The translations under genes and the position numbers were made by a program. From the NCBI GenBank assembly GCA_012728995.1, contig JAAYEB010000009.1, positions 1 to 43,610 of the forward strand: a stretch of 43,610 bases of DNA, given 5' to 3'. The notes below the pieces were generated by a model. The model had not been told where the DNA came from. It ran no database searches and saw nothing but the letters and a program-made list of their open reading frames with translations. The first letter of the stretch is position 1. Every line of letters begins with the position of its first letter. This document shows positions 1-9,097 of the stretch, piece by piece. Source of the DNA: Fibrobacter sp. (lineage in GTDB: Bacteria; Fibrobacterota; Chitinivibrionia; Chitinivibrionales; Chitinispirillaceae).

Positions 1-740
1 GTTAAAAAGTAAACGCCACTAGATAGGGCGGGTATTTTTTCTGGGATTTTTATGATTTCATTTTGAGTGCCTTTTAAAGCTTTCTTAGAAATCAGTTTGG
101 CAATTCTACGCCCGGACAGTGAAACAAGTTCGCAATTAATTATTGATGCCTTGGAAAGGTTAAAATGAATCTTGATCTGGTTATTGTTCATTTTTAAAGA
201 AGGTGCCGAAAATGTATTTCGTTTGTTTCTTGTCAAAATGCTTGTGGTATCATTGATAGTGGCGTAGAATTGAAGTTCACCTGAGGAGTTCAATATATTA
301 ATTCTGGTTTTATCAGAGTTGGTTTCATAAGAAATCTTGTTAATCACAGATCCTTTTTGTTTTACTTCAAAGTTATTTGAAGAATTTTCGCTGTAGCTGA
401 TTTGTCCGCCCAGCATATCCAGATTAAACTGATCTAAAACAGAGAGATTTGTTGAAGAACCATCTTTATTATAATTGGAAGTTAAAACGGTATCCCCATT
501 AAAGTTAATCGAATACTCTTTATTACCATCGATTAAAACTTCACGAATAAATGTGCTGTCACTCATGTAAATAGAACGTGAAATATTATTTCCGCTGTTA
601 TCATATTTAAAATTAATAAACATGAGATGATTGTTTGCAGAGTCAAAAATATCCACTTTTTCGATTGGATTAACAAAAACCGTAAAAGGTAATAAAAGGA
701 CTAATAAAAGCGCATAACTGCTTTTAAAAAGATATTTCAT
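1..740 (-). CDS. Partial secreted protein with T9SS-like C-terminal sorting domain
   Basis: An open frame starts at ATG 740-738 and runs without a stop to base 1, so about 246 codons are present and the last residues lie outside the window. The N-terminus (MKYLFKSSYALLLVLLLPF) is a good signal peptide: a lysine, then a long hydrophobic core. The middle is polar, beta-rich and Asn/Ser-rich, and I recognise no enzymatic domain in it. The visible C-terminus reads ELVSLSGRRIAKL, then PALSSGVYFL, which is the hallmark of a Por/T9SS-type sorting domain that directs export and surface attachment. The gene follows the RidA-like gene on the same strand with a 121-base gap, so it may belong to the same minus-strand group. 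Function is unknown; only secretion is supported. Confidence 0.75.
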   Translation of the reverse strand, partial: MKYLFKSSYALLLVLLLPFTVFVNPIEKVDIFDSANNHLMFINFKYDNSGNNISRSIYMSDSTFIREVLIDGNKEYSINFNGDTVLTSNYNKDGSSTNLSVLDQFNLDMLGGQISYSENSSNNFEVKQKGSVINKISYETNSDKTRINILNSSGELQFYATINDTTSILTRNKRNTFSAPSLKMNNNQIKIHFNLSKASIINCELVSLSGRRIAKLISKKALKGTQNEIIKIPEKIPALSSGVYFL

Positions 741-861
741 ATATGTCTATCCTTGGCTTGTGGGTAGTACGATAATAAACTCAACCTATAATATAAGAAA
801 AAATCGATTAATTTCAATAATAATTTCCAAATATATTGAACTATTTTATTATAAATATGAA

Positions 862-2043
862 CTAAAGAAGGGGAGGGTATTCTGTCTTATCCGAAATAAT
901 ACCAACGCCTTCCATTTCAACCAGCCACCCCGGTCTGCAAACAGGACCTTCAACAGTAATCAAGGAAACATTATCCGGTATTCTTTTGTTCAATATATCA
1001 GTTAGTAAAGAATAATGCTTCGGGTTACGGAGATAAAGAATAAGGTACATCATGTCAGAAAGTTTTGCACCATGGGGTTCAAGAAGTGCTTCCACATTAT
1101 CGATAGTTCTGTCAAGTTGTTTCCTGACATCGCTTTCGTAAAGAATGTTGCCATTTTTATCGATACTTGCAGTACCGGAAATATAAAAATGAGACCTGTC
1201 ACCGAAACGGATTCGTGTTCCACGATCGAATGTAACCCCATACACACTTGTGCATGAAAGATTATCAAGAGCTTCCATTTTTATAATCTGTTCTTCTTTT
1301 ATGTTCCCTATATTAAGAGCATCCATAGAAACAAGACGATGTGGATCAAAGGATTTACCCTCAATTCCTGTTGATGCGATATATCTTGTTTGAGGTGTTA
1401 GCCCAATTTTGTCAAACAATTCCCTTCGTTCCTTAACCATACCAGCATAGTTGTTATCTATATCTCTTACATAGATCCATGTACGGATAGTATTATGTCT
1501 GAGATCCATTTTATGCCACTGAAGACATTTTGTGTAATCTGAAAAAATATTTCGGGTTTGAGATGCAGAATCGGATGATGAATTATCAGTAAAATTTGTA
1601 CACCAAAGAATAGAATAGTTTTTTCCAGCAGTACATACTTTCTGAGAGTTGTAATCTTTTTGATTCGTAAAAAGATTCTGACGGAATGAACCTATTTCAG
1701 ATTTTATGTGGTAAACTAACATTCCTAACGGACCTCCACCAAGAGGACCTTGTTGAATGAAAGAGACTGCACCGGGTGATACTTTCTGGAACAGATCAGA
1801 ATTAATCAGGAAATTGAAATCATTTGTAATATCACTGAAATAGAATCTTGTAAATTGTAAAGTAGATTCATCAAGACCATTTTCGAGAAGAGTTGCAGCA
1901 TACAGGTCGGTTAATTCACTGATTGCATCCTCAAAAGAGAGACCTTCACTGGATACCAATGTGAAATAACATTCCTGAACTCCGGATGGTGTTGAGAATG
2001 TTGTTAGTTTCATTCCCTTTGTTGTGTCAAAAACTGTGTGCAT
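862..2043 (-). CDS. RidA/YjgF-fold protein, chorismatase-like two-domain type
   Basis: This is a 393-residue protein without signal peptide, so probably cytoplasmic. Its C-terminal third (about 275-393) is a clear YjgF/RidA/UK114 domain: FYISGTASIDKNG, then a QLDRTIDNVEALLEPHGAKL helix, LRNP and a closing RPGWLVEMEGVGI. The N-terminal part looks like a second, more diverged copy of the same fold. That arrangement, and the HFYISGTASI stretch, recall chorismatases (FkbO/Hyg5), which hydrolyse chorismate, but single-domain RidA proteins deaminate reactive enamines, and I cannot tell which applies. Translation should be strong: GGAGGTGAT lies just before ATG 2043. It sits directly downstream of the HzsA-related gene on the same strand, but a terminator separates them, so cotranscription would need readthrough. 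Confidence 0.7.
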   Translation of the reverse strand: MHTVFDTTKGMKLTTFSTPSGVQECYFTLVSSEGLSFEDAISELTDLYAATLLENGLDESTLQFTRFYFSDITNDFNFLINSDLFQKVSPGAVSFIQQGPLGGGPLGMLVYHIKSEIGSFRQNLFTNQKDYNSQKVCTAGKNYSILWCTNFTDNSSSDSASQTRNIFSDYTKCLQWHKMDLRHNTIRTWIYVRDIDNNYAGMVKERRELFDKIGLTPQTRYIASTGIEGKSFDPHRLVSMDALNIGNIKEEQIIKMEALDNLSCTSVYGVTFDRGTRIRFGDRSHFYISGTASIDKNGNILYESDVRKQLDRTIDNVEALLEPHGAKLSDMMYLILYLRNPKHYSLLTDILNKRIPDNVSLITVEGPVCRPGWLVEMEGVGIISDKTEYPPLL

Positions 2044-2090
2044 TAATCACCTCCGTGTTTGCTGGCTACAAAATTTAAAATGAACAGGTT

Positions 2091-2131
2091 ACAAAAATAT
2101 TCCACTCCGGTTTTTGAAAACCGAAGTGGAA
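2091..2131 (-). terminator. Rho-independent terminator of the HzsA-related gene
   Basis: On the minus strand a near-perfect hairpin (arms 2125-2131/2117-2123 against 2100-2106/2108-2114, one mismatch, about 14 pairs, very tight loop) is followed by TATTTTTGT. It begins 24 bases after the stop codon of the HzsA-related gene and lies 48 bases or more before the start of the RidA-like gene. It should end or attenuate transcription between the two. Confidence 0.75.
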
Positions 2132-2154
2132 AAAAATAATTATTATCGTTTTTT

Positions 2155-4833
2155 TTAACGTACAACTGAAATCAATCTTTCTCTGGTTGAATGATTGTCA
2201 GAAATTTTAGCAATATAAATTCCCCTGCTCAATGAAGAAGGCAAAGGTATATACATTGACCGTTTTGCATTTGTATTTTCAGCAAAGATATTGGATTTAT
2301 TTAACTGCCTCCCACAAAGGTCAAGAAGTGTAAATTCAATATCTCCTGTTGCTGTAACGAAAAGGATTCTTTCATTTGCCAGGAATTTGATATTGGAAAT
2401 ATGTTTGTTTGTGTTTATTGATTTGATATCATCAGAGTTAAAATAACTGATTGAAGTTGGATTGTATAAATCTTGTAAATATTGACCATCAGCTACAAAC
2501 TCTTCTATGTTAGTTTTTTCAATTTTCTCGTGGTTGATGCGATTTTCCAGAGCTTTCATAAAAGCAGTAGAATCTGAAGATTTCATAAAGTCTGTATAGT
2601 ATCCTGCATGTGGAATACATAGATCAATCCAGCAGGCAATGATCTCTTTTTCGGATTGTGAAAGGGTTGCTCCTTTATGACCACCTTCAATTTTCTGCAT
2701 CAATTTGCTGTTTTTTGAACTTTCACTAAAATATGCACGTTTAGGAGGGGCGGGATCATAAAGGTTAATCCATTTGACATATGCTCCTTCGTCCTCAGTA
2801 AGTGATATATAGGAGCGGGTCCAATATTTTTTAGAAGGACGATTAAGTGCATGTTTATTTTGATTGAGATCCTCACACCATATAAGATCACCACGAAGAT
2901 CAGGTTTTTGTGTACCATCATGACATTCTATACAATGTTCATCCCAGATCGGCTGAACAAATTTGCGGTAATTGAAACCTTCATTTTCAATGCCATTAAA
3001 TGGTGTCAATGGCTTAGGCCCTGTTTGACCTGCAATAGACTGGCCTTTTGGTGGAAAGCTTTCATTTTTGTCTTCATGGCATCCATAACAACTGAAAGTT
3101 TCACCTGGCATGAGAGTCGACCAGCTTCTCATGGTCTGAACGCAATAACCATTTTCATCAAGTAACTGAAAGTAAACCGGTTCAAGGGCAGGAACTTCAA
3201 AAGATGCTGAACCGTCCTCATAAACAGGGGCTTCACCTAAAACCCGTTTAGCTTCCCATGATCCGGTCCATCGCGAAACAGGTGTCATTTGGTATCCGTC
3301 GTAATCGCTTCCAGTATATCCGACCTGATGGTTTATTCTGTAATCAAGTGCGACAACACGAATTTTCTTGACAGTTCCTTGAGGAACCTGCTTGCCACCG
3401 CTTTGTACCATACCAGTACCATAATGAACGTCTTCAACCGTAAACACGCCGGTTTTTTTAGTCCAGTCTGCACCTACTCTGGGCATTGGGGGTTTTTCTC
3501 TTTCTTTTAGAAGCACAGGCTGGCTTACAGACTGATCATCCCACGCAATAAGTTCCCGTTCGCCATCAACATTCATAAAATAGAGTTTAAAAAGTTTTGT
3601 TGATGAACTAGGTCTCCAGGAGATCAGGAAATTTTCTTCATCAAGGGGCCAGGGATTTTGAAATGTAAACTCAACACCACCATCGGTACCAAGGAAAAAA
3701 GTGTTTTTAGGCTCTCTTTTTGGAGCTACAAGCTGAACAGAACTTGAACTGTTCCGGCCCAGATAGGGATCTATTACAACAAGTTCACCATTGTAGGTTG
3801 CGTGATGCCCACTAATGACAGCCATAATTTTACTGCTACCAGGAATTTGACGTCCATGAATGATAGTCATGGGCCATGTTAACTGATTTCCAAAATATTC
3901 AGTTTGATTGGTACCATCGGGATTCATGGTAAACAGTCCCATAGCATTCATCAAGGTACGGTCATTATATTCCCATCTGGTGTACATTACCTTTCCGTTA
4001 TCCATTAGAACCGGATAAAATGTATGTACCTGATCGTAACACACTCTTCGGAGATATTTTCCACTTTCGTGACACATATAAAGATTGCTGGTTTGGTTGT
4101 ATGCACAGTCTACCATGCCAAAGCATCTTGATGAATTGAACATTATATCACCATTCTGCAGATAGCACGGCTCATAATCAGATACTTTGAGTCCTGATGG
4201 GTTATGTGTAATTTGCCGTTGTTTTGAGGGATCATCTAATTCAAGTTCAAAAAGTTTAAAACCTTCAGGCATGGCGAAACCGCCTCTTGAAGAGCCAGAA
4301 CCTTTGCACCAGGCAAAAAGAAGTTTTTTACCATCAAATGATACACAAGGATCTTTTAAAACACCACTTGGATCTTCAAGAATGTACGAATGTTTTGAAT
4401 AATAGTCCTTAAATTCCAGTAAACAGAGGGCGGATTGGTTTTCCCATTCAGTAGCTACGGACATCGGCCAAAGTCCTTCTGTAAATCCTACCAATGGACC
4501 ACCCATGTTATGGTGTTTTGCAAAAATGATTTTCTGAATATCTTCGGCATAAGGTTTCATTCTGTACACACGCCGCCAATGACAGGCACTCTCGAAGGAA
4601 CCGTCACATTTTTCTGCGTATTCTGCAGGAAGAGACGCTTTAATTTGTTCAGCAGTCCCACCCTGAGCTTTCCAGTCATCGACTATCTCTTTTGGAATGG
4701 AACCAGGCATCTTTTCATCAATTATACTGGAAAAACTAGTTTTTACAGATAATGAAACAAAAGCTACGACTAACAGCCAAATTTTAAGCTGCTTGTTCAC
4801 ACATTTTAGAACAGCTAAATTTGATGAACACAT
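2155..4833 (-). CDS. HzsA-related exported dihaem cytochrome c, paralogue 1
   Basis: This 892-residue protein is related to the alpha subunit of anammox hydrazine synthase. The start at 4833 is chosen because AAGGAGGAG lies just before it and it gives a signal peptide (core about 17-31); an in-frame start at 4941 lacks both. The mature protein has a PD40/TolB-like propeller region (about 160-430, including SGHHATYNGELVVID) and then a middle domain with MRSWSTLMPGETFSCYGCHE. It carries two haem-attachment motifs, C582-Y-G-C-H586 and C634-I-E-C-H638, the second in a planctomycete-type cytochrome context. The tail (about 810-892, ending SSLSRGIYIAKIS) is T9SS-like. It should be an exported, possibly surface-anchored redox protein. 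No HzsB/C partner is visible, so hydrazine synthesis is not implied. Its paralogue lies at 13245-15920. Confidence 0.85.
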   Translation of the reverse strand: MCSSNLAVLKCVNKQLKIWLLVVAFVSLSVKTSFSSIIDEKMPGSIPKEIVDDWKAQGGTAEQIKASLPAEYAEKCDGSFESACHWRRVYRMKPYAEDIQKIIFAKHHNMGGPLVGFTEGLWPMSVATEWENQSALCLLEFKDYYSKHSYILEDPSGVLKDPCVSFDGKKLLFAWCKGSGSSRGGFAMPEGFKLFELELDDPSKQRQITHNPSGLKVSDYEPCYLQNGDIMFNSSRCFGMVDCAYNQTSNLYMCHESGKYLRRVCYDQVHTFYPVLMDNGKVMYTRWEYNDRTLMNAMGLFTMNPDGTNQTEYFGNQLTWPMTIIHGRQIPGSSKIMAVISGHHATYNGELVVIDPYLGRNSSSSVQLVAPKREPKNTFFLGTDGGVEFTFQNPWPLDEENFLISWRPSSSTKLFKLYFMNVDGERELIAWDDQSVSQPVLLKEREKPPMPRVGADWTKKTGVFTVEDVHYGTGMVQSGGKQVPQGTVKKIRVVALDYRINHQVGYTGSDYDGYQMTPVSRWTGSWEAKRVLGEAPVYEDGSASFEVPALEPVYFQLLDENGYCVQTMRSWSTLMPGETFSCYGCHEDKNESFPPKGQSIAGQTGPKPLTPFNGIENEGFNYRKFVQPIWDEHCIECHDGTQKPDLRGDLIWCEDLNQNKHALNRPSKKYWTRSYISLTEDEGAYVKWINLYDPAPPKRAYFSESSKNSKLMQKIEGGHKGATLSQSEKEIIACWIDLCIPHAGYYTDFMKSSDSTAFMKALENRINHEKIEKTNIEEFVADGQYLQDLYNPTSISYFNSDDIKSINTNKHISNIKFLANERILFVTATGDIEFTLLDLCGRQLNKSNIFAENTNAKRSMYIPLPSSLSRGIYIAKISDNHSTRERLISVVR

Positions 4834-5447
4834 GGTCTCCTCCTTCTGGGGTAATGTTTCAGATTTTTCTGGATCTATTCCCATTGTAAGAACAATAACC
4901 TGAAATTGGTGAAAAACAACTTTGATGCTCAGACATCTCAACCGTATAAGTTATTTGGATTTTACCCATATGTTCAATAAAAATTAAAAGAATTTGTCAA
5001 AATGTGGAACTTATGAACTACATGAAAAAGACAATCACTAATCTTCATTATACCCTATTATACCGTTTAAATAATAATTTTAAATTAATTGATATTAGAT
5101 TCTTTAATTGATATCATTAGTATAAAAGTTATAAATGATTACAAATGAATCATTTTTTAATATACCTCAAATATAAAGAATAAATAGAAAAAATTGTCAG
5201 GTTTAGTAAGATTTATGTTGAAAATGTTGAACTATGGTTCTACATGGAACCATGTATTTGGAGTTTTGGTGGACTTCAAATTTGAAAAAAATGAAAATCG
5301 GTTCAACTATGCGGAAAACGACTAAGATTTGATTATCAACGTGACTTCATCTGGTTCGTTTCGCCAGTATCAGCATGATTATCTGCTGTGGCCTTAATGA
5401 TTTAAACTTTATTGAAATTTCAATGTACCAAAACGCATTTTTATATA
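4834..5447. promoter_or_regulatory. Divergent intergenic region with a dyad and TATAAT boxes
   Basis: About 610 bases separate the HzsA-related gene (minus) from the ABC transporter (plus). A perfect dyad, ATGGTTC (5234-5240) and GAACCAT (5247-5253) with a six-base spacer, could be an operator. On the minus strand two TATAAT boxes lie between 5050 and 5063. GGTTGAGAT on the minus strand (4943-4935), about 100 bases before the HzsA start, also occurs upstream of the second HzsA paralogue and of the gene at 23474. I see no coding sequence here. Confidence 0.35.
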
Positions 5448-6371
5448 ATGCCTCCGATAATTAATGTTTCTAAATTAAACAAATCGTTTTCCAAATATTC
5501 AATTCTGGATAATATTTCGATTCAAATTGAACCTGGTACTGTATATGGTCTTGTAGGACTTAATGGGGCTGGAAAAACCACACTGTTGCGTTTGTTGACA
5601 GGATTATTAAAACCGGATAATGGAACTGTTTCGGTTTTAAACTGTAATCCATGGGAACATAAAAGAGAATACTATCAGAAAATTGGAGTAGTACTTGAAA
5701 ATGACGGTTTCTGGGGCAACTTAAGTGTTAAGGATAATCTTGCAATTTATGCTTCTGCCAAAGGGTTGAATAGTTCTGAAGTTGAAAAATATATTGATGA
5801 GTACTGGAAAAATTCTGAAATCCATAGCAATACCAGGAAAGTAAAAACTCTCTCCAGAGGCCAGAGAATGCAATGTGGCTTGTGCAGAGCTTTTATGGGA
5901 TGGCCTGAAGTTTATTTTCTGGATGAACCGGCATTGGCTCTTGATATGACAGCCTATGAGCACATGTGTTCAATAATAAGGCATGCTCAAAAAAGAGGAG
6001 CTGCAATGATTATAAGTTCACATCAACTTGATACAATAGATAAACTCTGTGACAGAGTGGGCATTTTACAGGATAAACGAATTCAGGAATTGGAAAAAGA
6101 GAAACCGGATTCGGTTTCAGGTTGGCAGATTGTTACAGAGAACCTTGAGCAATATGGAAAAATAATTAAAGATGCCGGTGGTGAAGAGATCGTGTATGAT
6201 AACGGATATTATTTCAAAATCGACACTCCAAAAACAATCCCTTTGATTATAAAAAATCTTGTTGCTGTCGATTGTAAAATTTATGAAGTAAAACGGTTGC
6301 AGGACGGATTCAGTAACACAATCAGGAACTATTATAACAGCAAAAAAGAGGGTTTTAATGATAGATATTAA
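5448..6371 (+). CDS. ABC transporter ATP-binding protein
   Basis: This 307-residue ATPase powers the membrane protein encoded next to it. All nucleotide-binding motifs are present: Walker A GLNGAGKTT (37-45), signature LSRGQ (135-139), Walker B VYFLDEP (155-161) and the H-loop histidine in IISSHQ (192). The glutamate after the Walker B aspartate is intact, so it should be active. The last 90 residues form a C-terminal extension typical of ABC-2 exporter ATPases. The frame also opens at TTG 5412; I prefer ATG 5448 because homology begins there, though neither has a clear ribosome binding site. It overlaps the permease gene by 14 bases. The cargo cannot be told from sequence. Confidence 0.88.
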   Translation: MPPIINVSKLNKSFSKYSILDNISIQIEPGTVYGLVGLNGAGKTTLLRLLTGLLKPDNGTVSVLNCNPWEHKREYYQKIGVVLENDGFWGNLSVKDNLAIYASAKGLNSSEVEKYIDEYWKNSEIHSNTRKVKTLSRGQRMQCGLCRAFMGWPEVYFLDEPALALDMTAYEHMCSIIRHAQKRGAAMIISSHQLDTIDKLCDRVGILQDKRIQELEKEKPDSVSGWQIVTENLEQYGKIIKDAGGEEIVYDNGYYFKIDTPKTIPLIIKNLVAVDCKIYEVKRLQDGFSNTIRNYYNSKKEGFNDRY

Positions 6372-7023
6372 CGGGGTCAGGACTGTTTTAATTAAAGAAT
6401 GGAAATGTTTTGTGGGGTCTGACCGCTCTGTATTTATACTATATATGATTCTTGTAGTATCATGGAGTTTTCTTATTGCGAATAGTAATACACAGATAAA
6501 TACCGGGTCGTTATGGCTGGTTTTTTTTTCAGTAATTGTAGCTGCCAATTTTTCAAATACGGTTTTCATATCAGAACGGGTTACAGGAACACTGGAAATT
6601 TTTATGACATCAGGAATCACCAGAGACAGCATTTTATTTGGAAAAATGGTATTTGTATTCCTGATGAGTTCCTTTATGGGTTTATTATGCATTATGTTTG
6701 GAATAACATGGCAGACCATATTTCCGGAATTCGGGACTACATCAATTGGGGTTTATGAAATAATTGTATATTTATCCTCAACGGTTTTGAATATTGGAAG
6801 CAGTGCTTTTCTTTCTGTTAAAATGGCTAATCCCCGGCTGCTTCATTTTGCAAATATTCTAATTACTGCAGGAGTCGTAATAGTTTATATAGCAGTTTCC
6901 GGGTTTCTTTACCTGCCACACTATCTGTTACCTGCTGTTTTGATATGCGGTGGAATTGTTATGAGTATATTTGCAAGAAGAGAATTTAACAGTGAAAAGA
7001 TTCTCCAGCCGGTAATTTTTTAA
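6358..7023 (+). CDS. ABC-2 type membrane permease
   Basis: This 221-residue protein has about six hydrophobic spans (around 25-45, 52-70, 102-122, 133-153, 166-185 and 188-206) and the ISERVTGTLEIFMTSGITRDSILFGK stretch after the second span, a familiar ABC-2/CcmB-like coupling region in which an enzyme-like ERxxGTLE motif contacts the ATPase. The gene starts inside the end of the ATPase gene, so the two are translationally coupled and form a half-size exporter. Substrate is unknown; small exporters of this kind move lipids, drugs, haem-related compounds or polysaccharides. The position beside haem-binding HzsA-related genes is suggestive only. Confidence 0.8.
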   Translation: MIDINGVRTVLIKEWKCFVGSDRSVFILYMILVVSWSFLIANSNTQINTGSLWLVFFSVIVAANFSNTVFISERVTGTLEIFMTSGITRDSILFGKMVFVFLMSSFMGLLCIMFGITWQTIFPEFGTTSIGVYEIIVYLSSTVLNIGSSAFLSVKMANPRLLHFANILITAGVVIVYIAVSGFLYLPHYLLPAVLICGGIVMSIFARREFNSEKILQPVIF

Positions 7024-7030
7024 CGGCTGG
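7005..7030 (+). terminator. Hairpin at the end of the ABC-2 permease gene
   Basis: CCAGCCG (7005-7011) pairs with CGGCTGG (7024-7030) around a 12-base loop that contains the stop codon. The stem is GC-rich in an AT-rich setting, but no T-run follows, so intrinsic termination is uncertain; it may only protect the 3' end. Confidence 0.35.
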
Positions 7031-7215
7031 ATTGTAATCACTATTCAGGCGAAACGATTATAAAAATTTCAGAATATTTGTCCGGTTTGATCAGTTTGGT
7101 TGTGTTTTTACTGTGATTTGATAAAAAAAACGACTATACCTATATTGAAGAGGGTACAAAGATAAAGATGGTGAATTCGGTTTCAGATCTTAACAGTTTA
7201 TAAAAAGGAGTATGT

Positions 7216-7362
7216 GTGAATATTGAATGTAAATTAAATGAGAATCGGAAAAAATGTACATGTCCAGAAGCTACCTGCAAACGTTATGGAGCCTGTTGCG
7301 AATGTGTTGCTTATCATCGTGAAAACGGAAATCTCCCTCATTGTCTCAAAAAGAACAAATAG
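7216..7362 (+). CDS. Small cysteine-rich protein, DUF6485-like
   Basis: A 48-codon gene starts at GTG 7216, five bases after AAAAAGGAG. The protein has seven cysteines in the order C5, C14, C16, C21, C27, C28, C30 and then C43, giving CTCPEATC, GACCECVAYHRENG and LPHC. This pattern, with the CCEC-x-x-YHR-x-x-x-x-LPxC core, is what I remember of the short DUF6485 family; it looks like a metal (zinc or iron) binding knuckle. There is no signal peptide, so it should be cytoplasmic. It stands alone, between the exporter and the GH57 gene. Function is unknown. The longer frame at 7238-7459 on the same strand overlaps it but has no binding site and is not real. Confidence 0.7.
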   Translation: MNIECKLNENRKKCTCPEATCKRYGACCECVAYHRENGNLPHCLKKNK

Positions 7363-7531
7363 TAATATGAACCATACTCGTTTACGATTGATATTTATAA
7401 CATGGAAAGTAAAGGTTCAAAATAGTAAAATTTTCTGCAGAAAGTTCACCTTGAATTGACTTGCAAGAACAAGTGTCATTGAATCTTATTTATTCTGTAA
7501 TATATCCTGAAAACTTTATCAATGCAAGAGC

Positions 7532-8707
7532 TCAGGAAATGCTGACATTGTGGATTGCAGAATCTATTAGTTCTTCTGCCAGATCCAGGTCCTGATGGCA
7601 TCTGTGGACCCACGCTTCTCCCCAGAAAACATTGCAGCTTGTTTCTGAGCGCAAAATTCGCCAGTAGGCTTCTTCGAGGTCATTTTTATCAATTTTATTA
7701 TTTGAATCTGACAATTGATGAAATTTATCACTCACTTTTTTTATCCGATCAAGAGTATTTTTCTGTCCCTGTGAACCGGTCCACTGAATAAATCCTTCAC
7801 CATGATGCCATCCGGTATTCCATGCTCCGGTTTTAACATTCACGTATCCATGTGCTCCGTGGGTATCCAGATAATTATCTATAAATACTGGTTTAATATT
7901 ACATAATCCAGCTCTTGCTTTATTCATGAATTCTTTGTAGAAGTACTGCCAGAAATTACTTTTTTCGTTTGTATTTCTGAACCACCCTCCATTTTCACCA
8001 TCAGTACAAGTCGTTACAAGTGGTACAAAATTGCAGAATTTTGTACGTTGATTTACTTCATAGGAAAACCATCCCCAGTCCATCCCGGCTTCCTGAGCAT
8101 CAGAAAGTTCTCTGTCACGTACGATTACTATGATTTCATCACTGCCATATTTCGCGAAATGTGGTTGATAATGGATCTCTTCCCAACTCATTTTTTCGAG
8201 GGGTTCTATATATTTGCTGTCTACAAGTACATATCTGTAACCCAAACTTTTTAACAGAGGAATCATTTCCATACAGAATCCCATTTCAGGTGGCCAGAAA
8301 CCTGAAAAAGAGGTACGCCAGAAAACGTGTTTTCCAATTCCGAGCCATCTGGTACACTGTTCTTTCCAGTCATTTTCCGGGGTAAGAGGGAAAACAGGAT
8401 GATAATAACCAGTACCGAGTATATGGAAAAGATTTGTGTTTTGCAGGAACCATAAAAGATCACCAACTTTTGTAATTCCATAAACCTTTTCCTGAAAATC
8501 AGGATTGATCAAAGTTTCAAGAAGTGTTCCGGATAAAGAGAGATGAACCCTTGCGATATCCTCATAACCCCACAAGGAACGTGGAATACGGTCCATTGCC
8601 CATAGAATTTCTTTTGCTTCCCACTGCTGGTTTTCTAAAAGATATTCAAGATTTCCAGAAGGTTGATGAAGATTTAATACCAGTGCATGATTAATAAGTG
8701 TACTCAT
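7532..8707 (-). CDS. GH57 family alpha-glucan glycoside hydrolase
   Basis: This 391-residue enzyme carries the ordered GH57 signatures: LNLHQPSG (12-18), GTGYYHPVFPL (98-108), FWPPEMGF (137-144) holding the expected glutamate region, and TCTDGENGGWF (234-243). GH57 enzymes act on alpha-1,4/1,6-glucans as amylases, 4-alpha-glucanotransferases or branching enzymes. The protein is short for the family and has no added binding module. There is no signal peptide, so it acts in the cytoplasm, which fits storage glucan metabolism rather than extracellular starch use. AGGAG precedes the ATG. It is a single gene, but a six-hairpin glycosidase, a GT4 and a trehalose synthase at 32-43 kb may work on the same glucan pool. 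Confidence 0.85.
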   Translation of the reverse strand: MSTLINHALVLNLHQPSGNLEYLLENQQWEAKEILWAMDRIPRSLWGYEDIARVHLSLSGTLLETLINPDFQEKVYGITKVGDLLWFLQNTNLFHILGTGYYHPVFPLTPENDWKEQCTRWLGIGKHVFWRTSFSGFWPPEMGFCMEMIPLLKSLGYRYVLVDSKYIEPLEKMSWEEIHYQPHFAKYGSDEIIVIVRDRELSDAQEAGMDWGWFSYEVNQRTKFCNFVPLVTTCTDGENGGWFRNTNEKSNFWQYFYKEFMNKARAGLCNIKPVFIDNYLDTHGAHGYVNVKTGAWNTGWHHGEGFIQWTGSQGQKNTLDRIKKVSDKFHQLSDSNNKIDKNDLEEAYWRILRSETSCNVFWGEAWVHRCHQDLDLAEELIDSAIHNVSIS

Positions 8708-9097
8708 GTTTTGTGCTCCTGATATGTTGTGTTAAAATCAGCATAATAATTAACCTGAATAACAACTATTTTTTTATACTAATGGTGATAGCACCCCTTT
8801 ATTGCTCAAAAGACGCTTCCGGTCGTTAAACATTTGATTTTTACAGGACGCTACAGAGATTTACGATTATTTTAAAGAAATAAGGAGAATAGGTATAATA
8901 TACTAAATTGCAGGATCTTTTTTACAGATTTGCTCAAATTTAATGAACAACTAGCAATTGTCCGTTATGGTCGGTGTCAGAACCCCCTTTTTCTTCTTTG
9001 GGCCGGATCTGATAATCAGAAGTAGAAACTGTTACAGCATTCAACTCAAATGCTGGGGAATTAAAACGGGTTCAAGGCAGTTACAGGAGATATAAAG
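8708..9097. other. Intergenic region between divergent GH57 and beta-helix genes
   Basis: About 390 bases without a plausible gene. It must hold promoters for both flanking genes. I see no strong promoter, dyad or repeat; the ribosome binding site AGGAGA for the plus-strand gene lies at 9085-9090. Confidence 0.5.

Noticed and set aside
4578-4606. C-x7-C-H (CDGSFESACH) as a third haem-attachment site in the HzsA paralogues
   Set aside because: It is conserved in both, but the spacing is outside the known c-type haem motifs; disulphide or metal binding is equally possible.
6117-6719. 200-codon minus-strand frame opposite the ABC transporter genes
   Set aside because: It lies fully opposite two well supported coupled genes and has no domain pattern of its own.
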